Source: Rouxiella sp. WC2420
GTDB lineage: Bacteria > Pseudomonadota > Gammaproteobacteria > Enterobacterales > Enterobacteriaceae
DNA: 64,000 bases
Reading direction: 5' to 3'
Assembly (NCBI RefSeq): GCF_041200025.1
Contig: NZ_CP165628.1
Span: forward strand, 1,488,001-1,552,000
The notes under the pieces were generated by a model that worked only from the letters and a program-made list of their open reading frames with translations, searched no databases and had not been told where the DNA came from. Shown here one piece after another: positions 11,513-21,087 of this stretch. Made by a program: the position numbers and the translations under genes. How positions within the stretch are numbered: the stretch's first letter is position 1; each line of letters begins with the position of its first letter.

Positions 11513-12709
11513 ATGCTTAGGGTTGAGATGCTTAGCACCGGCGAAGAAGTTCTGCATGGTCAGATCGTCGATTCAAACGCTGCCTGGCTGGCAACTTACC
11601 TGTTTGATCAGGGATTGCCGATGACCAGCCGTGAAACCGTTGGCGACAGCTTTGACGAGCTGGTTTCCGTGATGCTTGAACGCAGCCACATCGCCGATGT
11701 GCTGATCGTCAACGGCGGGCTTGGGCCAACCAGCGACGATCTCAGCTCCGAGGCGGCGGCAAAGGCCTGCGGCGTTGAGCTGATCGAAGATGCCGAGTGG
11801 TTAGCCAATATGGAAGCGTTTTTTGCCGAGCGTGGCAGGCCGATGGCTGAATCCAACCGTAAACAGGCGCAGATCCCAGCCAATGCCGAGGTTATCGACA
11901 ACCCGATTGGCACCGCCTGTGGCTTTACCCTCAAACTTAATCGCTGCCGGCTGTTCTTTACGCCGGGAGTGCCTTCAGAATTTAAAGTGATGGTCGAGCA
12001 GCAGATTGTTCCTCGTCTGCATCGCGATCATCCTGCATTAGAAGCGCCACTGTGCCTGCGATTGACCACTTTCGGGCGCGGTGAAAGCGATCTTGCCAGC
12101 GAGTTGGACGTGTTACCTCTGCCGGAAGGCGTGACCATCGGTTATCGTTCTTCATCACCTATCATCGAACTTAAACTCACCGGACCGCGCAGCCAGGAAG
12201 CGGCCATGCGTGAAGTCTGGGAGCGGGTGCGTGAGGTCGCGGGTGAGAGCACCATCTTTGAAGGGTTCACCAGCCTGCCAGCGCGACTGGCCGAACGCCT
12301 GCTCGAGCAGAATCTACGGTTGGCAATCAGTGAGGGCTTTACTGGCGGATTACTCAACTGGCGGATGCAGAATGCCGCCGTGCCGTTGACGCGCGGTGAA
12401 TTATTGCCGGGCAGTTGCGCGGATGAATCGCTGTCTGCGCTGTTGGCGCGTGCGCAGAATCTGGCACAAAGCAGCGGCGCGCAGTTGGCACTGGCAGTGG
12501 GCAACGTGGTAGAAGATCGCCTGAGTCTGGCGCTGCACACGCCGGGCGGCACCAGCGGGATGACGATCCAATACACTGCTGGTCGTCACGGGCAGCAACT
12601 GCGTCAGGAAACCATCGCGATGGTGGCAATGGATATGCTGCGCCGTTATCTGAACGAATGGCCGGTGGTTGCGGATTATCCGTGGCTATCGGTGGTGGAA
12701 AAAGTATAG
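11513..12709 (+). CDS. yfaY: CinA-like protein YfaY
   Basis: 398 residues. The N-terminal MoaB/MogA-like domain (about residues 1-165) contains STGEEVLHGQIVDSNAAWLA and VNGGLGPTSDDLSSEA, the signature of the CinA/COG1058 family. The C-terminal half resembles a degenerate CinA deamidase region (AISEGFTGGLLNWRM near residue 270). CinA homologs with this region act on NMN or ADP-ribose in pyridine-nucleotide salvage; E. coli YfaY itself has no confirmed activity. GGAGAGGG precedes the ATG. Confidence 0.88.
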   Translation: MLRVEMLSTGEEVLHGQIVDSNAAWLATYLFDQGLPMTSRETVGDSFDELVSVMLERSHIADVLIVNGGLGPTSDDLSSEAAAKACGVELIEDAEWLANMEAFFAERGRPMAESNRKQAQIPANAEVIDNPIGTACGFTLKLNRCRLFFTPGVPSEFKVMVEQQIVPRLHRDHPALEAPLCLRLTTFGRGESDLASELDVLPLPEGVTIGYRSSSPIIELKLTGPRSQEAAMREVWERVREVAGESTIFEGFTSLPARLAERLLEQNLRLAISEGFTGGLLNWRMQNAAVPLTRGELLPGSCADESLSALLARAQNLAQSSGAQLALAVGNVVEDRLSLALHTPGGTSGMTIQYTAGRHGQQLRQETIAMVAMDMLRRYLNEWPVVADYPWLSVVEKV

Positions 12710-12779
12710 ATCTTTCGGGCAAAGCGGCCCTGTACGCTTTAAGGGTTGGTTTAGATTTTGAATCTACAGGCAATATAAG

Positions 12780-12972
12780 TTCAACTTCTTAGGGTCAATA
12801 GACTCGGAGAAGTTTTTCCGGTTCGCTAAATTCAATGGGCATATAACCGGCAGTGCCGGAACCGGGCAAGAGGTCTCCAGGGCGAGCCCTCTGGTGTCGC
12901 CTGCATGTTCGTCACCCATTGAGCGAAGCGAATGCTTTTGAATTTAAAGCTGTTGACCCAAAAGACGTTGAA
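12780..12972. repeat. Imperfect inverted-repeat element between yfaY and yfaE
   Basis: No gene is seen in 12710-13000. Two arms of this stretch are complementary in blocks. TTCAACTTCTTAGGGTCAA at 12780-12798 matches the reverse complement of 12953-12972, and TTCGCT...TCAATGGG at 12822-12839 matches the reverse complement of 12914-12931. Between them lie GC-rich sub-hairpins (CCGGCAGTGCCGG; CAGGGCGAGCCCTC nearby). The whole could fold into one long stem. It looks like a decayed MITE-like or intergenic repeat, but I cannot check whether other copies exist. Confidence 0.45.
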
Positions 12973-13000
12973 TCAAAAGATTTTGATCTAATAAGCAGTC

Positions 13001-13261
13001 TTAGAGCACCAGCTCTATATCCCCCACCGGCAGGCAGCAGCATGGCAGGATGTCACCGTCATGGATAAAGGCCAGTGGCTTTTGATTATAAGCCACTTCA
13101 CCTTTCACCAGACGCATACGACAAGAGCCGCAATAACCCTCGCGGCACTGGTATTCGACCACCAACTTATGCTGCTCAAACAGTTCCAGCAAATTATTGT
13201 GCTCGCCCTCGCAGACGAGCGTTTTGCCGTGATCGTGCAGTTTGATGGTTGTGTTGCTCAT
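13001..13261 (-). CDS. yfaE: 2Fe-2S ferredoxin YfaE, NrdB cofactor maintenance
   Basis: 86 residues with the plant-type ferredoxin motif CREGYCGSC near residues 38-46 and the fourth cysteine in the run PCCCLPVGD near residue 75. YfaE gives electrons to NrdB to rebuild its diferric-tyrosyl radical. It starts three bases after nrdB on the same strand, so it is the last gene of nrdA-nrdB-yfaE, as in E. coli. Confidence 0.95.
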   Translation of the reverse strand: MSNTTIKLHDHGKTLVCEGEHNNLLELFEQHKLVVEYQCREGYCGSCRMRLVKGEVAYNQKPLAFIHDGDILPCCCLPVGDIELVL

Positions 13262-13264
13262 TAA

Positions 13265-14395
13265 TTAGAACTCAAAATCACTCAAATCATCGGCATTCAT
13301 TTCTGAATCGATCTGACCGACCAGATAAGAGCTTACTTCAACTTCCTGTGGCGCAACTTGCACGTTATCAGACACTAACCAGGCGTTGATCCATGGGATC
13401 GGGTTGGTACGAGTCTTGAACGGTGCAGTCAGGCCAACGGCCTGCATGCGGATATTGGTGATGTATTCAATATACTGGCAAAGAATGTCTTTGTTCAGGC
13501 CGATCATCGAGCCATCGCGGAACAGATATTCTGCCCAGTCTTTTTCCTGCTCGGCAGCCAGCACGAAGAGATCGTAACACTCTTTCTCGCACTCTTTGGC
13601 AATCTCGGCCATTTCCGGATCATCAACGCCGCTGCGCAGCAGGTTCAGCGCGTGCTGGGTGCCAGTCAGGTGCAGGGCTTCGTCACGGGCGATCATCTTG
13701 ATAATCTTTGCGTTGCCTTCCATCAATTCGCGTTCGGCGAAAGCAAAGGAACAGGCAAAGCTAACGTAGAAACGCACGGCTTCCAACGCGTTAACGCTCA
13801 TCAGGCAAATATAAAGCTTTTTCTTTAGCTCGTGCAGGTCAACGACCACGGTATTGCCGTTAACCTGATGCGTGCCTTCACCCAACAGGTGATAGTAGCT
13901 GGTCATTTCGATCAGCGAATCATAATAGCCGGAGATGTCTTTCGCGCGCTTGAGGATCTCTTCATTGGTCACGATGTCATCGAAAACCAGACCCGGATCG
14001 TTCACGATATTACGGATAATATGCGTGTAGGAACGGGAGTGGATAGTTTCCGAAAACGCCCAGGTTTCAACCCAGGTCTCGAGCTCAGGGATGGAGATCA
14101 GCGGCAGCAGAGCCACGTTTGGGCTACGCCCCTGAATCGAGTCCAGCAGTGTCTGATATTTCAGGTTGCTGAGGAAGATGTGCTTCTCGTGCTCGGGCAG
14201 ACCCTGAAAATCGATACGGTCGCGGGCTACGTCAATCTCTTCAGGACGCCAGAAGAAAGACAACTGCTTTTCGATCAGCTTTTCAAAGATTTCATATTTC
14301 TGCTGGTCGAAACGCGCAACGTTAACCGACTGGCCGAAAAACATCGGTTCCAGCAGCTGGTTGTTTTTATTTTGTGAAAAAGTGGTATATGCCAT
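13265..14395 (-). CDS. nrdB: Ribonucleoside-diphosphate reductase class Ia, beta subunit
   Basis: 376 residues from the ATG at 14395, exactly the E. coli length; an in-frame extension upstream does not resemble the family. Diiron ligands are visible (D85, E116, H119, then E and H in the second half, as in [12 protein letters not shown]). The radical tyrosine is Y123 in [10 protein letters not shown]. NrdB houses the tyrosyl radical that starts ribonucleotide reduction in NrdA. The C-terminal tail DDLSDFEF is the peptide that docks to NrdA. Confidence 0.97.
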   Translation of the reverse strand: MAYTTFSQNKNNQLLEPMFFGQSVNVARFDQQKYEIFEKLIEKQLSFFWRPEEIDVARDRIDFQGLPEHEKHIFLSNLKYQTLLDSIQGRSPNVALLPLISIPELETWVETWAFSETIHSRSYTHIIRNIVNDPGLVFDDIVTNEEILKRAKDISGYYDSLIEMTSYYHLLGEGTHQVNGNTVVVDLHELKKKLYICLMSVNALEAVRFYVSFACSFAFAERELMEGNAKIIKMIARDEALHLTGTQHALNLLRSGVDDPEMAEIAKECEKECYDLFVLAAEQEKDWAEYLFRDGSMIGLNKDILCQYIEYITNIRMQAVGLTAPFKTRTNPIPWINAWLVSDNVQVAPQEVEVSSYLVGQIDSEMNADDLSDFEF

Positions 14396-14486
14396 AACGT
14401 CCTCTAGAAACCGATGCGCCAAAAGTTCAAGCCGTAGCCGCATTTGCGGAGCTACGACCTGAGTTTATCGGCGACAGGTAAAGCAA

Positions 14487-16766
14487 TTAAATCTTGCAGG
14501 CACCGCTTTCGCAGTCGTCTACTTCAGCCTTCATATCTTCCTGAACATCGTCCGCGCCGTCGCGGGTGTTCTGATAGTACAAAGTTTTCACCCCGTACTT
14601 ATAGGCAGTCAGCAAGTCTTTCAGCAGCTGTTTCATCGGCACTTTGCTGTTGGCAAAGCGCGATGGATCATAATTGGTGTTCGACGAAATCGCCTGGTCG
14701 ATGAACTTCTGCATCAGGCCAACCAGGTGCAGGTAACCGTCGTTGTTCGGCATGTCCCACAGCAATTCGTACTGGTCTTTCAGGCGCTCATACTCTGGCA
14801 CAACCTGGCGCAGAATGCCGTCCTTTGAGGCCTTGATGCTAACGTGGCCGCGCGGTGGTTCAATCCCGTTGGTGGCGTTTGAAATCTGTGAAGAGGTTTC
14901 AGACGGCATCAGCGCAGAAAGCGTGGAGTTACGCAGACCGTGCTCCTGAATACTGACACGCAGCGCTTCCCAGTCGTAGTGCAGCGGCTCGTCGCACAGC
15001 GCATCGAGATCCTTTTTATAGGTATCAATCGGCAGGATACCCTGAGAATAAGTGGTTTCTTTGAACCACGGACAGGCACCTTGCTCGATCGCCAGTTCGT
15101 TGGAAGCTTTCAGCAAGTAGTACTGAATGGCTTCAAACGCGCGGTGAGTCAGGCCGTTGGCGCTGCCATCACTGTAGCGCACGCCGTTCTTCGCCAGATA
15201 ATAAGCATAGTTGATAACGCCGATACCCAGTGTACGACGGCCCATAGCACCGCGTTTGGCGGCCAGAATCGGGTAATCCTGATAGTCGAGCAGGGCGTCG
15301 AGCGCGCGCACGGCAAGGGTGGCCAGCTCTTCCAGGTCGTCCAGGCTGTCGATTGCGCCAAGGTTAAAGGCAGACAGCGTACACAGCGCAATCTCGCCTT
15401 CTTCGTCGTTAACATCGTTCAACGGCTTGGTTGGCAAGGCGATTTCCAGACACAAATTCGACTGGCGCACCGGGGCGATAGCCGGGTCAAACGGGCTATG
15501 GGTGTTGCAATGGTCAACGTGTTGAATGTAGATACGACCGGTAGAGGCGCGTTCCTGCATCATCAGGGAGAACAGTTCAACCGCTTTGACTTTTTGCTTG
15601 CGGATGCTGTCGTCCTGCTCGTACTGGGTGTACAGGCGTTCGAACTCGTCCTGATTGGCAAAGAATGCATCGTACAGGCCAGGCACGTCAGAAGGGCTAA
15701 ACAGGGTAATGTCGCCGCCTTTAACCAGACGCTGGTACATCAGCTTGTTGATCTGTACGCCGTAGTCCATATGGCGAACGCGGTTACCTTCAACGCCACG
15801 GTTGTTTTTCAGAACCAGCAGGCTTTCAACTTCCAGATGCCACATTGGATAGAACAGTGTCGCTGCACCGCCGCGAACGCCGCCCTGAGAGCAGGATTTA
15901 ACCGCGGTCTGGAAGTGCTTATAGAAAGGAATACAGCCAGTGTGAAAAGCTTCACCGCCGCGAATTGGGCTACCCAGCGCACGGATGCGGCCAGCGTTGA
16001 TGCCAATACCGGCGCGCTGTGACACGTATTTAACAATGGCGCTGGAGGTCGCGTTGATGGAGTCCAGGCTGTCGCCGCACTCGATCAGTACGCAAGAACT
16101 GAACTGGCGAGTCGGTGTGCGCACGCCGGCCATGATTGGCGTAGGCAAAGAAATCTTGAAGGTGGATACGGCGTCGTAGAAGCGCTTGATGTAATCAAGA
16201 CGCGTCTCGCGCGGGTAACCCGAGAACAGGCAGGCTGCAACCAGGATGTACAGGAACTGGGCGCTTTCGTAGATTTGGCCGCTAACGCGGTTCTGCACCA
16301 GATATTTGCCTTCGAGCTGCTTGACCGCTGCGTAAGAGAAGCTCATGTCGCGCCAGTGATCGATAAAACTGTTCATCTGCTCGAACTCTTCAACCGTGTA
16401 GTCTTCCAGCAGATGTTTGTCGTATTTGCCCATCTCGACCATTTTGCTTACGTGGTCGAACAGTGCAGGGGGCTCGAACTGGTCGTAAGCCTTTTTGCGC
16501 AGGTGGAAAATTGCCAGACGCGCAGCCAGATATTGGTAATCCGGTGCATCTTTGGAAATCAGGTCGGCAGCCGCTTTAATGATCGTTTCATGAATATCGG
16601 CGGTTTTGATCCCATCGTAAAACTGAATATGGGAACGCAATTCTACTTGGGAAACTGATACGTTTTGGAGACCTTCCGCTGCCCAGTCGATGACTCGGTG
16701 GATTTTATCAAGATCGATGCGTTCTTTACGGCCGTCACGTTTAGTAACAAGTAGGCTCTGATTCAT
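14487..16766 (-). CDS. nrdA: Ribonucleoside-diphosphate reductase class Ia, alpha subunit
   Basis: 759 residues. The N-terminal ATP-cone (about residues 1-95, beginning MNQSLLVTKRDGRKERIDLD) senses ATP or dATP for overall activity control. Active-site features are the cysteine in FSSCVLIECGD and the central NLCLEI and GEIALCTLSAFNLG loops. The C-terminal pair in CESGACKI is the redox shuttle reduced by thioredoxin or glutaredoxin. NrdA makes dNDPs from NDPs. It is first in the minus-strand operon nrdA-nrdB-yfaE, and its upstream region carries NrdR and DnaA sites. Confidence 0.97.
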   Translation of the reverse strand: MNQSLLVTKRDGRKERIDLDKIHRVIDWAAEGLQNVSVSQVELRSHIQFYDGIKTADIHETIIKAAADLISKDAPDYQYLAARLAIFHLRKKAYDQFEPPALFDHVSKMVEMGKYDKHLLEDYTVEEFEQMNSFIDHWRDMSFSYAAVKQLEGKYLVQNRVSGQIYESAQFLYILVAACLFSGYPRETRLDYIKRFYDAVSTFKISLPTPIMAGVRTPTRQFSSCVLIECGDSLDSINATSSAIVKYVSQRAGIGINAGRIRALGSPIRGGEAFHTGCIPFYKHFQTAVKSCSQGGVRGGAATLFYPMWHLEVESLLVLKNNRGVEGNRVRHMDYGVQINKLMYQRLVKGGDITLFSPSDVPGLYDAFFANQDEFERLYTQYEQDDSIRKQKVKAVELFSLMMQERASTGRIYIQHVDHCNTHSPFDPAIAPVRQSNLCLEIALPTKPLNDVNDEEGEIALCTLSAFNLGAIDSLDDLEELATLAVRALDALLDYQDYPILAAKRGAMGRRTLGIGVINYAYYLAKNGVRYSDGSANGLTHRAFEAIQYYLLKASNELAIEQGACPWFKETTYSQGILPIDTYKKDLDALCDEPLHYDWEALRVSIQEHGLRNSTLSALMPSETSSQISNATNGIEPPRGHVSIKASKDGILRQVVPEYERLKDQYELLWDMPNNDGYLHLVGLMQKFIDQAISSNTNYDPSRFANSKVPMKQLLKDLLTAYKYGVKTLYYQNTRDGADDVQEDMKAEVDDCESGACKI

Positions 16767-16873
16767 TCGGGATTATACCTTTAAGGTTTATAAAGTAACT
16801 GACGACAACGCGAAAAAGGCTCTGCCGAGCAAAATAGCTCTGGGACAAACCTAGTGTGCTGCTCAGGATATAA

Positions 16874-16919
16874 ACACTACATATTGTGGATTTGATATTT
16901 AATGACGACAAGATAGTGT
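16874..16919 (-). promoter_or_regulatory. NrdR box pair in front of nrdA
   Basis: ACACTACATATTGTGG at 16874-16889 agrees with the NrdR consensus (acaCwAtATaTwGtgt) at 14 of 16 positions. A second, weaker copy with a good right half (GATAGTGT) begins 30 bases further, at 16904-16919. Paired boxes about three helical turns apart are typical of NrdR-controlled nrd promoters. Confidence 0.6.
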
Positions 16920-16958
16920 TCAACCCACACTTTTGCAAGGGATGAAACCGGCCTGTTT

Positions 16959-16967
16959 TGTGGATAA
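16959..16967 (-). promoter_or_regulatory. DnaA box upstream of nrdA
   Basis: TTATCCACA on the minus strand is a perfect DnaA consensus. DnaA binding in front of nrdA couples dNTP supply to replication in E. coli, so the position fits. About 190 bases separate it from the nrdA start. Confidence 0.6.
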
Positions 16968-17192
16968 GTTGGGGAGAAAATCCGTGGTCATCTCCACAGT
17001 GCCCGTAGCTGCTGGGCTTAAAGAACTGTCAATATCTGAGATACGATTTTCTTATATTTTTCGAAAAGGTGATCGACTGCCGTTTTATTAAACGTTAGAA
17101 AAAAACGCTATATTGCGCGAGAAAACTATTCTAAAAAATCATGTTAAAGGGGTTGCCCACTCAACGCGCTAAAAACTAAGCTTTTATCGTAA

Positions 17193-17240
17193 CTCATGAC
17201 CGCGTAAATGGACTTAAGTGGGGGTTTACGCGGTCATGAG
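17193..17240 (-). terminator. Perfect 16-bp stem-loop downstream of ubiG
   Basis: CTCATGACCGCGTAAA at 17193-17208 and its exact reverse complement at 17225-17240 enclose a 16-base loop. It lies 24 bases beyond the ubiG stop, where a terminator for the minus strand is expected. However, no T-run follows the stem on that strand, so it may instead stabilise the 3' end or be a protein-binding palindrome. The rest of 16981-17263 holds no gene. Confidence 0.5.
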
Positions 17241-17263
17241 GGGCATTGGGGGTTGACTAACGC

Positions 17264-18031
17264 TTAACTTTCAGCAGTTTCCTGTGATTGTGTGTGCAGC
17301 ATATAGTTAACGTCAACGTTGCGACCCAGTTTGAAGTGATCGCTAATCGGGTTGTAGTGGAGGCCGATAATATTGCGTTCAAACAGCGGCGTGCGGTCAA
17401 TCCATGACAACAGCTCGGAAGGTTTGATGAACTTCTTGATGTCGTGAGTGCCCTTGGGAACCATCTTCAGCACATATTCTGCGCCGAACACCGCCATCAG
17501 CCAGGCTTTGTTGTTACGGTTTATGGTTGAAAAGAATACATGACCGCCGGGTTTGACCAGACGCGCGCAGGCTGCAACCACTGAAGCCGGATCAGGCACG
17601 TGCTCGAGCATTTCCATGCAGGTCACCACGTCGTAACGCTGTGCATTGGCCTCGGCGTGCGCTTCAACCGTTTCCTGCACATATTTCACCATGACACCGC
17701 TTTCCAGTGCGTGCAGGCGAGCCACTTGCAGCGGCTCTGCGCCCATATCCAGACCGGTGACTTTCGCACCGGCAACCGCCATGCTTTCGCTCAGAATGCC
17801 GCCGCCGCAGCCGACGTCGAGCACTTCTTTGTCGAACAGCCCGTTGGATCGCTCGAGAATATAGTTCAGACGCAGCGGGTTGATGCGGTGCAGTGGTTTG
17901 AATTCACCTTCCAGATCCCACCAGCGCGAGGCAACGGCCTCAAACTTGGCGATTTCAGACTGATCCACGTTTTGGTGATCAACGTTATAAGGGATGTTAT
18001 TTGGTTGTTTGCTGTTCGGTGTGGTTGTCAT
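17264..18031 (-). CDS. ubiG: Ubiquinone biosynthesis O-methyltransferase
   Basis: 255 residues from ATG at 18031; AAGGAG lies upstream, and the protein then starts like UbiG (MTTTPNSKQ). The SAM-binding motif [10 protein letters not shown] is at residues 71-80, followed by the acidic motif post-I (VTGLDMG). UbiG does both O-methylations in ubiquinone synthesis at the inner membrane. It is divergent from gyrA, as in E. coli. Confidence 0.96.
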   Translation of the reverse strand: MTTTPNSKQPNNIPYNVDHQNVDQSEIAKFEAVASRWWDLEGEFKPLHRINPLRLNYILERSNGLFDKEVLDVGCGGGILSESMAVAGAKVTGLDMGAEPLQVARLHALESGVMVKYVQETVEAHAEANAQRYDVVTCMEMLEHVPDPASVVAACARLVKPGGHVFFSTINRNNKAWLMAVFGAEYVLKMVPKGTHDIKKFIKPSELLSWIDRTPLFERNIIGLHYNPISDHFKLGRNVDVNYMLHTQSQETAES

Positions 18032-18292
18032 TGGGCTGATAAACTCCTTATGCCTTGTATGACGGATTATACATATTCCCGCAGCCAAGAGTCAGTGCTT
18101 TGTCCTTTGCACAATATTCATACAAAAGGCGTCGTTCAAATGTGCAACTTGCGCAACGGATTGAAAGAGGCTGAATAATAGTGCACATCCGGGTGCGGTT
18201 GTTTCCCACGAATCCCAGCTTTGTGGTATAGTTTTACACCTTTGCCTATCTAGGCAGCGGCCATGAATAATCAGTAGAGGGATAGCAGCTCC

Positions 18293-20941
18293 ATGAGCGA
18301 CCTTGCCAGAGAAATCACACCGATAAACATCGAAGAAGAGCTTAAAAACTCTTATTTGGATTATGCGATGTCCGTTATCGTCGGACGTGCGCTGCCAGAT
18401 GTGCGCGATGGTTTGAAACCGGTGCACCGCCGCGTACTTTACGCAATGAATGTTCTGGGTAACGACTGGAACAAAGCCTATAAGAAATCGGCCCGTGTGG
18501 TCGGTGACGTTATCGGTAAATATCACCCGCACGGTGATACCGCAGTTTATGACACCATCGTTCGTATGGCTCAGCCTTTCTCCCTGCGTTATATGCTGGT
18601 AGACGGACAGGGCAACTTTGGTTCGGTAGATGGCGACTCCGCTGCTGCCATGCGTTATACCGAAATTCGCATGTCAAAAATTGCCCACGAACTGTTGGCA
18701 GACCTTGAGAAAGACACCGTCGACTTCGTGCCGAACTACGACGGCACCGAGCAGATCCCGGCGGTAATGCCTACCCGTATCCCTAACCTGCTGGTTAACG
18801 GTTCATCGGGTATCGCCGTAGGTATGGCCACCAACATCCCGCCACATAACCTTACCGAGGTTATCAACGGTTGTCTGGCCTTTATCGAAGACGAAAACAT
18901 CAGCATCGAAGGGCTGATGGAACACATTCCAGGTCCTGATTTCCCGACTGCCGCCATCATCAATGGTCGCCGTGGGATCGAAGAAGCCTATCGTACCGGT
19001 CGCGGTAAAATCTACATTCGCGCGCGTGCTGAAGTAGAAGCTGACGCGAAAACCGGTCGCGAAACCATTATTGTTCACGAGATCCCGTATCAGGTGAACA
19101 AGGCCCGTTTGATCGAAAAGATCGCCGAGCTGGTAAAAGAAAAACGTCTGGAAGGGATCAGTGCCCTGCGCGACGAGTCTGACAAAGACGGTATGCGCAT
19201 CGTAATCGAGATCAAACGTGATGCCGTTGGCGAAGTGGTGTTGAATAACCTTTATTCACTCACTCAGCTGCAAACTTCGTTTGGTATCAACATGGTTGCC
19301 CTGCATCAGGGACAGCCAAAGATTCTGGGCCTGAAAGAGATCCTGTCTGCGTTCGTGCGCCACCGCCGCGAAGTGGTGACCCGTCGTACCATCTTTGAGC
19401 TGCGTAAAGCGCGTGATCGTGCGCACATCCTCGAAGCGTTGGCGATTGCTCTGGCAAACATCGACCCTATCATCGAGCTTATTCGTGCGGCACCAACGCC
19501 AGCCGAAGCGAAAGCTGGCCTGATCGCCCGTTCATGGGATCTTGGCAATGTGTCGGCCATGTTGGCTAGCGCCGGCGACGATGCCGCGCGTCCAGAGTGG
19601 CTCGAGAAGCAGTTTGGTATTCACGATGGAAAATACTTCCTGACTGAACAGCAGGCTCAGGCAATTCTGGATCTGCGCTTGCAGAAACTGACCGGCCTCG
19701 AGCATGAAAAACTGCTGGATGAATATAAAGAGCTGCTGACTCAAATCGCAGAACTGATCTTCATTCTGGAAAACCCGGATCGCCTGATGGAAGTTATCCG
19801 TGAAGAGCTTGAAGCGATTCGCGATCAGTATAACGATGTCCGCCGCACCGAGATAACGGCCAACACTTCCGACATCAACATCGAAGACCTGATCAACCAG
19901 GAAGACGTTGTTGTTACGCTGTCGCATCAAGGCTACGTCAAGTACCAGCCTTTGACCGACTATGAAGCGCAACGTCGTGGTGGTAAAGGCAAGTCAGCGG
20001 CACGTATTAAAGAAGAAGACTTTATCGATCGCCTGTTGGTTGCCAACACGCACGATACCATCCTGATGTTCTCCAGCCGTGGACGTCTGTACTGGATGAA
20101 AGTCTACCAGCTGCCGGAAGCGAGTCGCGGTGCCCGTGGGCGTCCGATTATCAACCTGCTGCCGCTGGAGCCGAATGAACGTATTACTGCGATCCTGCCG
20201 GTTCGTGAATACGAAGAAGGGCGTCACGTCTTTATGGCAACCGCCAGCGGTACCGTCAAGAAAACCGCTTTGACCGATTTCAGCCGTCCGCGCAGTGCTG
20301 GCATCATCGCTATCAACCTCAACGAGGGTGATGAGCTGATTGGTGTTGACCTGACTGACGGTAGCAATGAAGTCATGCTGTTCTCTGCGGCGGGTAAAGT
20401 TGTACGTTTCTCTGAACAGGCAGTCCGTTCAATGGGCCGTACAGCCACCGGTGTTCGCGGTATTCGTCTTGGCGAAACCGACAGCGTGGTGTCTTTGATT
20501 GTTCCTCGCGGCGACGGTGCAATTCTTACCGTGACCGAGAACGGGTTCGGTAAACGTACCGAGTCCGCGGAATACCCAACTAAATCACGTGCGACGCAGG
20601 GCGTTATCTCCATCAAGGTGAGCGAGCGTAATGGTCCGGTTGTCGGCGCTATTCAGGTTGACGATGCCGACCAGATTATGATGATCACCGATGCCGGCAC
20701 GCTGGTGCGCACACGCGTTTCCGAAGTCAGCAAGGTTGGCCGTAACACCCAGGGTGTGACGCTAATCCGTACCGCTGATGACGAGCACGTTGTTGGTTTG
20801 CAGCGCGTTGCAGAACCGGTTGAAGATGAAGAACTTGATGGTGTAGCCACAGTTGAGGGTGAACTGGAAGCTGCGCAGGAAAGTGACGCACCTGAAGAAA
20901 TCGATGCCGAAGACGACGAACAACCGTCTGAAGACGAGTAA
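18293..20941 (+). CDS. gyrA: DNA gyrase subunit A
   Basis: 882 residues. The winged-helix and tower breakage-reunion domain is N-terminal; the catalytic tyrosine is Y122 in [12 protein letters not shown]. The C-terminal beta-pinwheel carries the GyrA-box QRRGGKGK near residue 560, needed to wrap DNA. The end is a long acidic tail rich in Glu and Asp, like that of E. coli. In the quinolone-determining region, position 83 is Thr and 87 is Asp ([11 protein letters not shown]). GyrA works with GyrB to introduce negative supercoils. A terminator follows at 21032. Confidence 0.98.
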   Translation: MSDLAREITPINIEEELKNSYLDYAMSVIVGRALPDVRDGLKPVHRRVLYAMNVLGNDWNKAYKKSARVVGDVIGKYHPHGDTAVYDTIVRMAQPFSLRYMLVDGQGNFGSVDGDSAAAMRYTEIRMSKIAHELLADLEKDTVDFVPNYDGTEQIPAVMPTRIPNLLVNGSSGIAVGMATNIPPHNLTEVINGCLAFIEDENISIEGLMEHIPGPDFPTAAIINGRRGIEEAYRTGRGKIYIRARAEVEADAKTGRETIIVHEIPYQVNKARLIEKIAELVKEKRLEGISALRDESDKDGMRIVIEIKRDAVGEVVLNNLYSLTQLQTSFGINMVALHQGQPKILGLKEILSAFVRHRREVVTRRTIFELRKARDRAHILEALAIALANIDPIIELIRAAPTPAEAKAGLIARSWDLGNVSAMLASAGDDAARPEWLEKQFGIHDGKYFLTEQQAQAILDLRLQKLTGLEHEKLLDEYKELLTQIAELIFILENPDRLMEVIREELEAIRDQYNDVRRTEITANTSDINIEDLINQEDVVVTLSHQGYVKYQPLTDYEAQRRGGKGKSAARIKEEDFIDRLLVANTHDTILMFSSRGRLYWMKVYQLPEASRGARGRPIINLLPLEPNERITAILPVREYEEGRHVFMATASGTVKKTALTDFSRPRSAGIIAINLNEGDELIGVDLTDGSNEVMLFSAAGKVVRFSEQAVRSMGRTATGVRGIRLGETDSVVSLIVPRGDGAILTVTENGFGKRTESAEYPTKSRATQGVISIKVSERNGPVVGAIQVDDADQIMMITDAGTLVRTRVSEVSKVGRNTQGVTLIRTADDEHVVGLQRVAEPVEDEELDGVATVEGELEAAQESDAPEEIDAEDDEQPSEDE

Positions 20942-21031
20942 CATCGATTATCTTTGATAAGTCATAACCGAAAGATTTGCAGCCGCACAATGGCAATAGC
21001 CGTTTCTGCGGCTTCAAAGATATCGGGCAGG

Positions 21032-21065
21032 AGGGCATAATATGGCAACTTATTATGCCCTTTTC
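21032..21065 (+). terminator. Rho-independent terminator after gyrA
   Basis: An 11-base stem, AGGGCATAATA against TATTATGCCCT, with an 8-base loop and a T-run follows. It sits between gyrA and the rcsC start at 21088. Confidence 0.85.
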
Positions 21066-21087
21066 GTTTATTTGATATGGTAGCCGC

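Noticed and set aside
12853..13068. Plus-strand frame of 71 codons
   Set aside because: Lies within the inverted-repeat element and antisense to the end of yfaE; no ribosome site.
14940..16022. Long plus-strand frame of 360 codons
   Set aside because: Lies antisense to nrdA; the nrdA product is clear and the opposite frame has no recognisable domain.
17600..18178. Plus-strand frame of 192 codons
   Set aside because: Antisense to ubiG; shadow frame.
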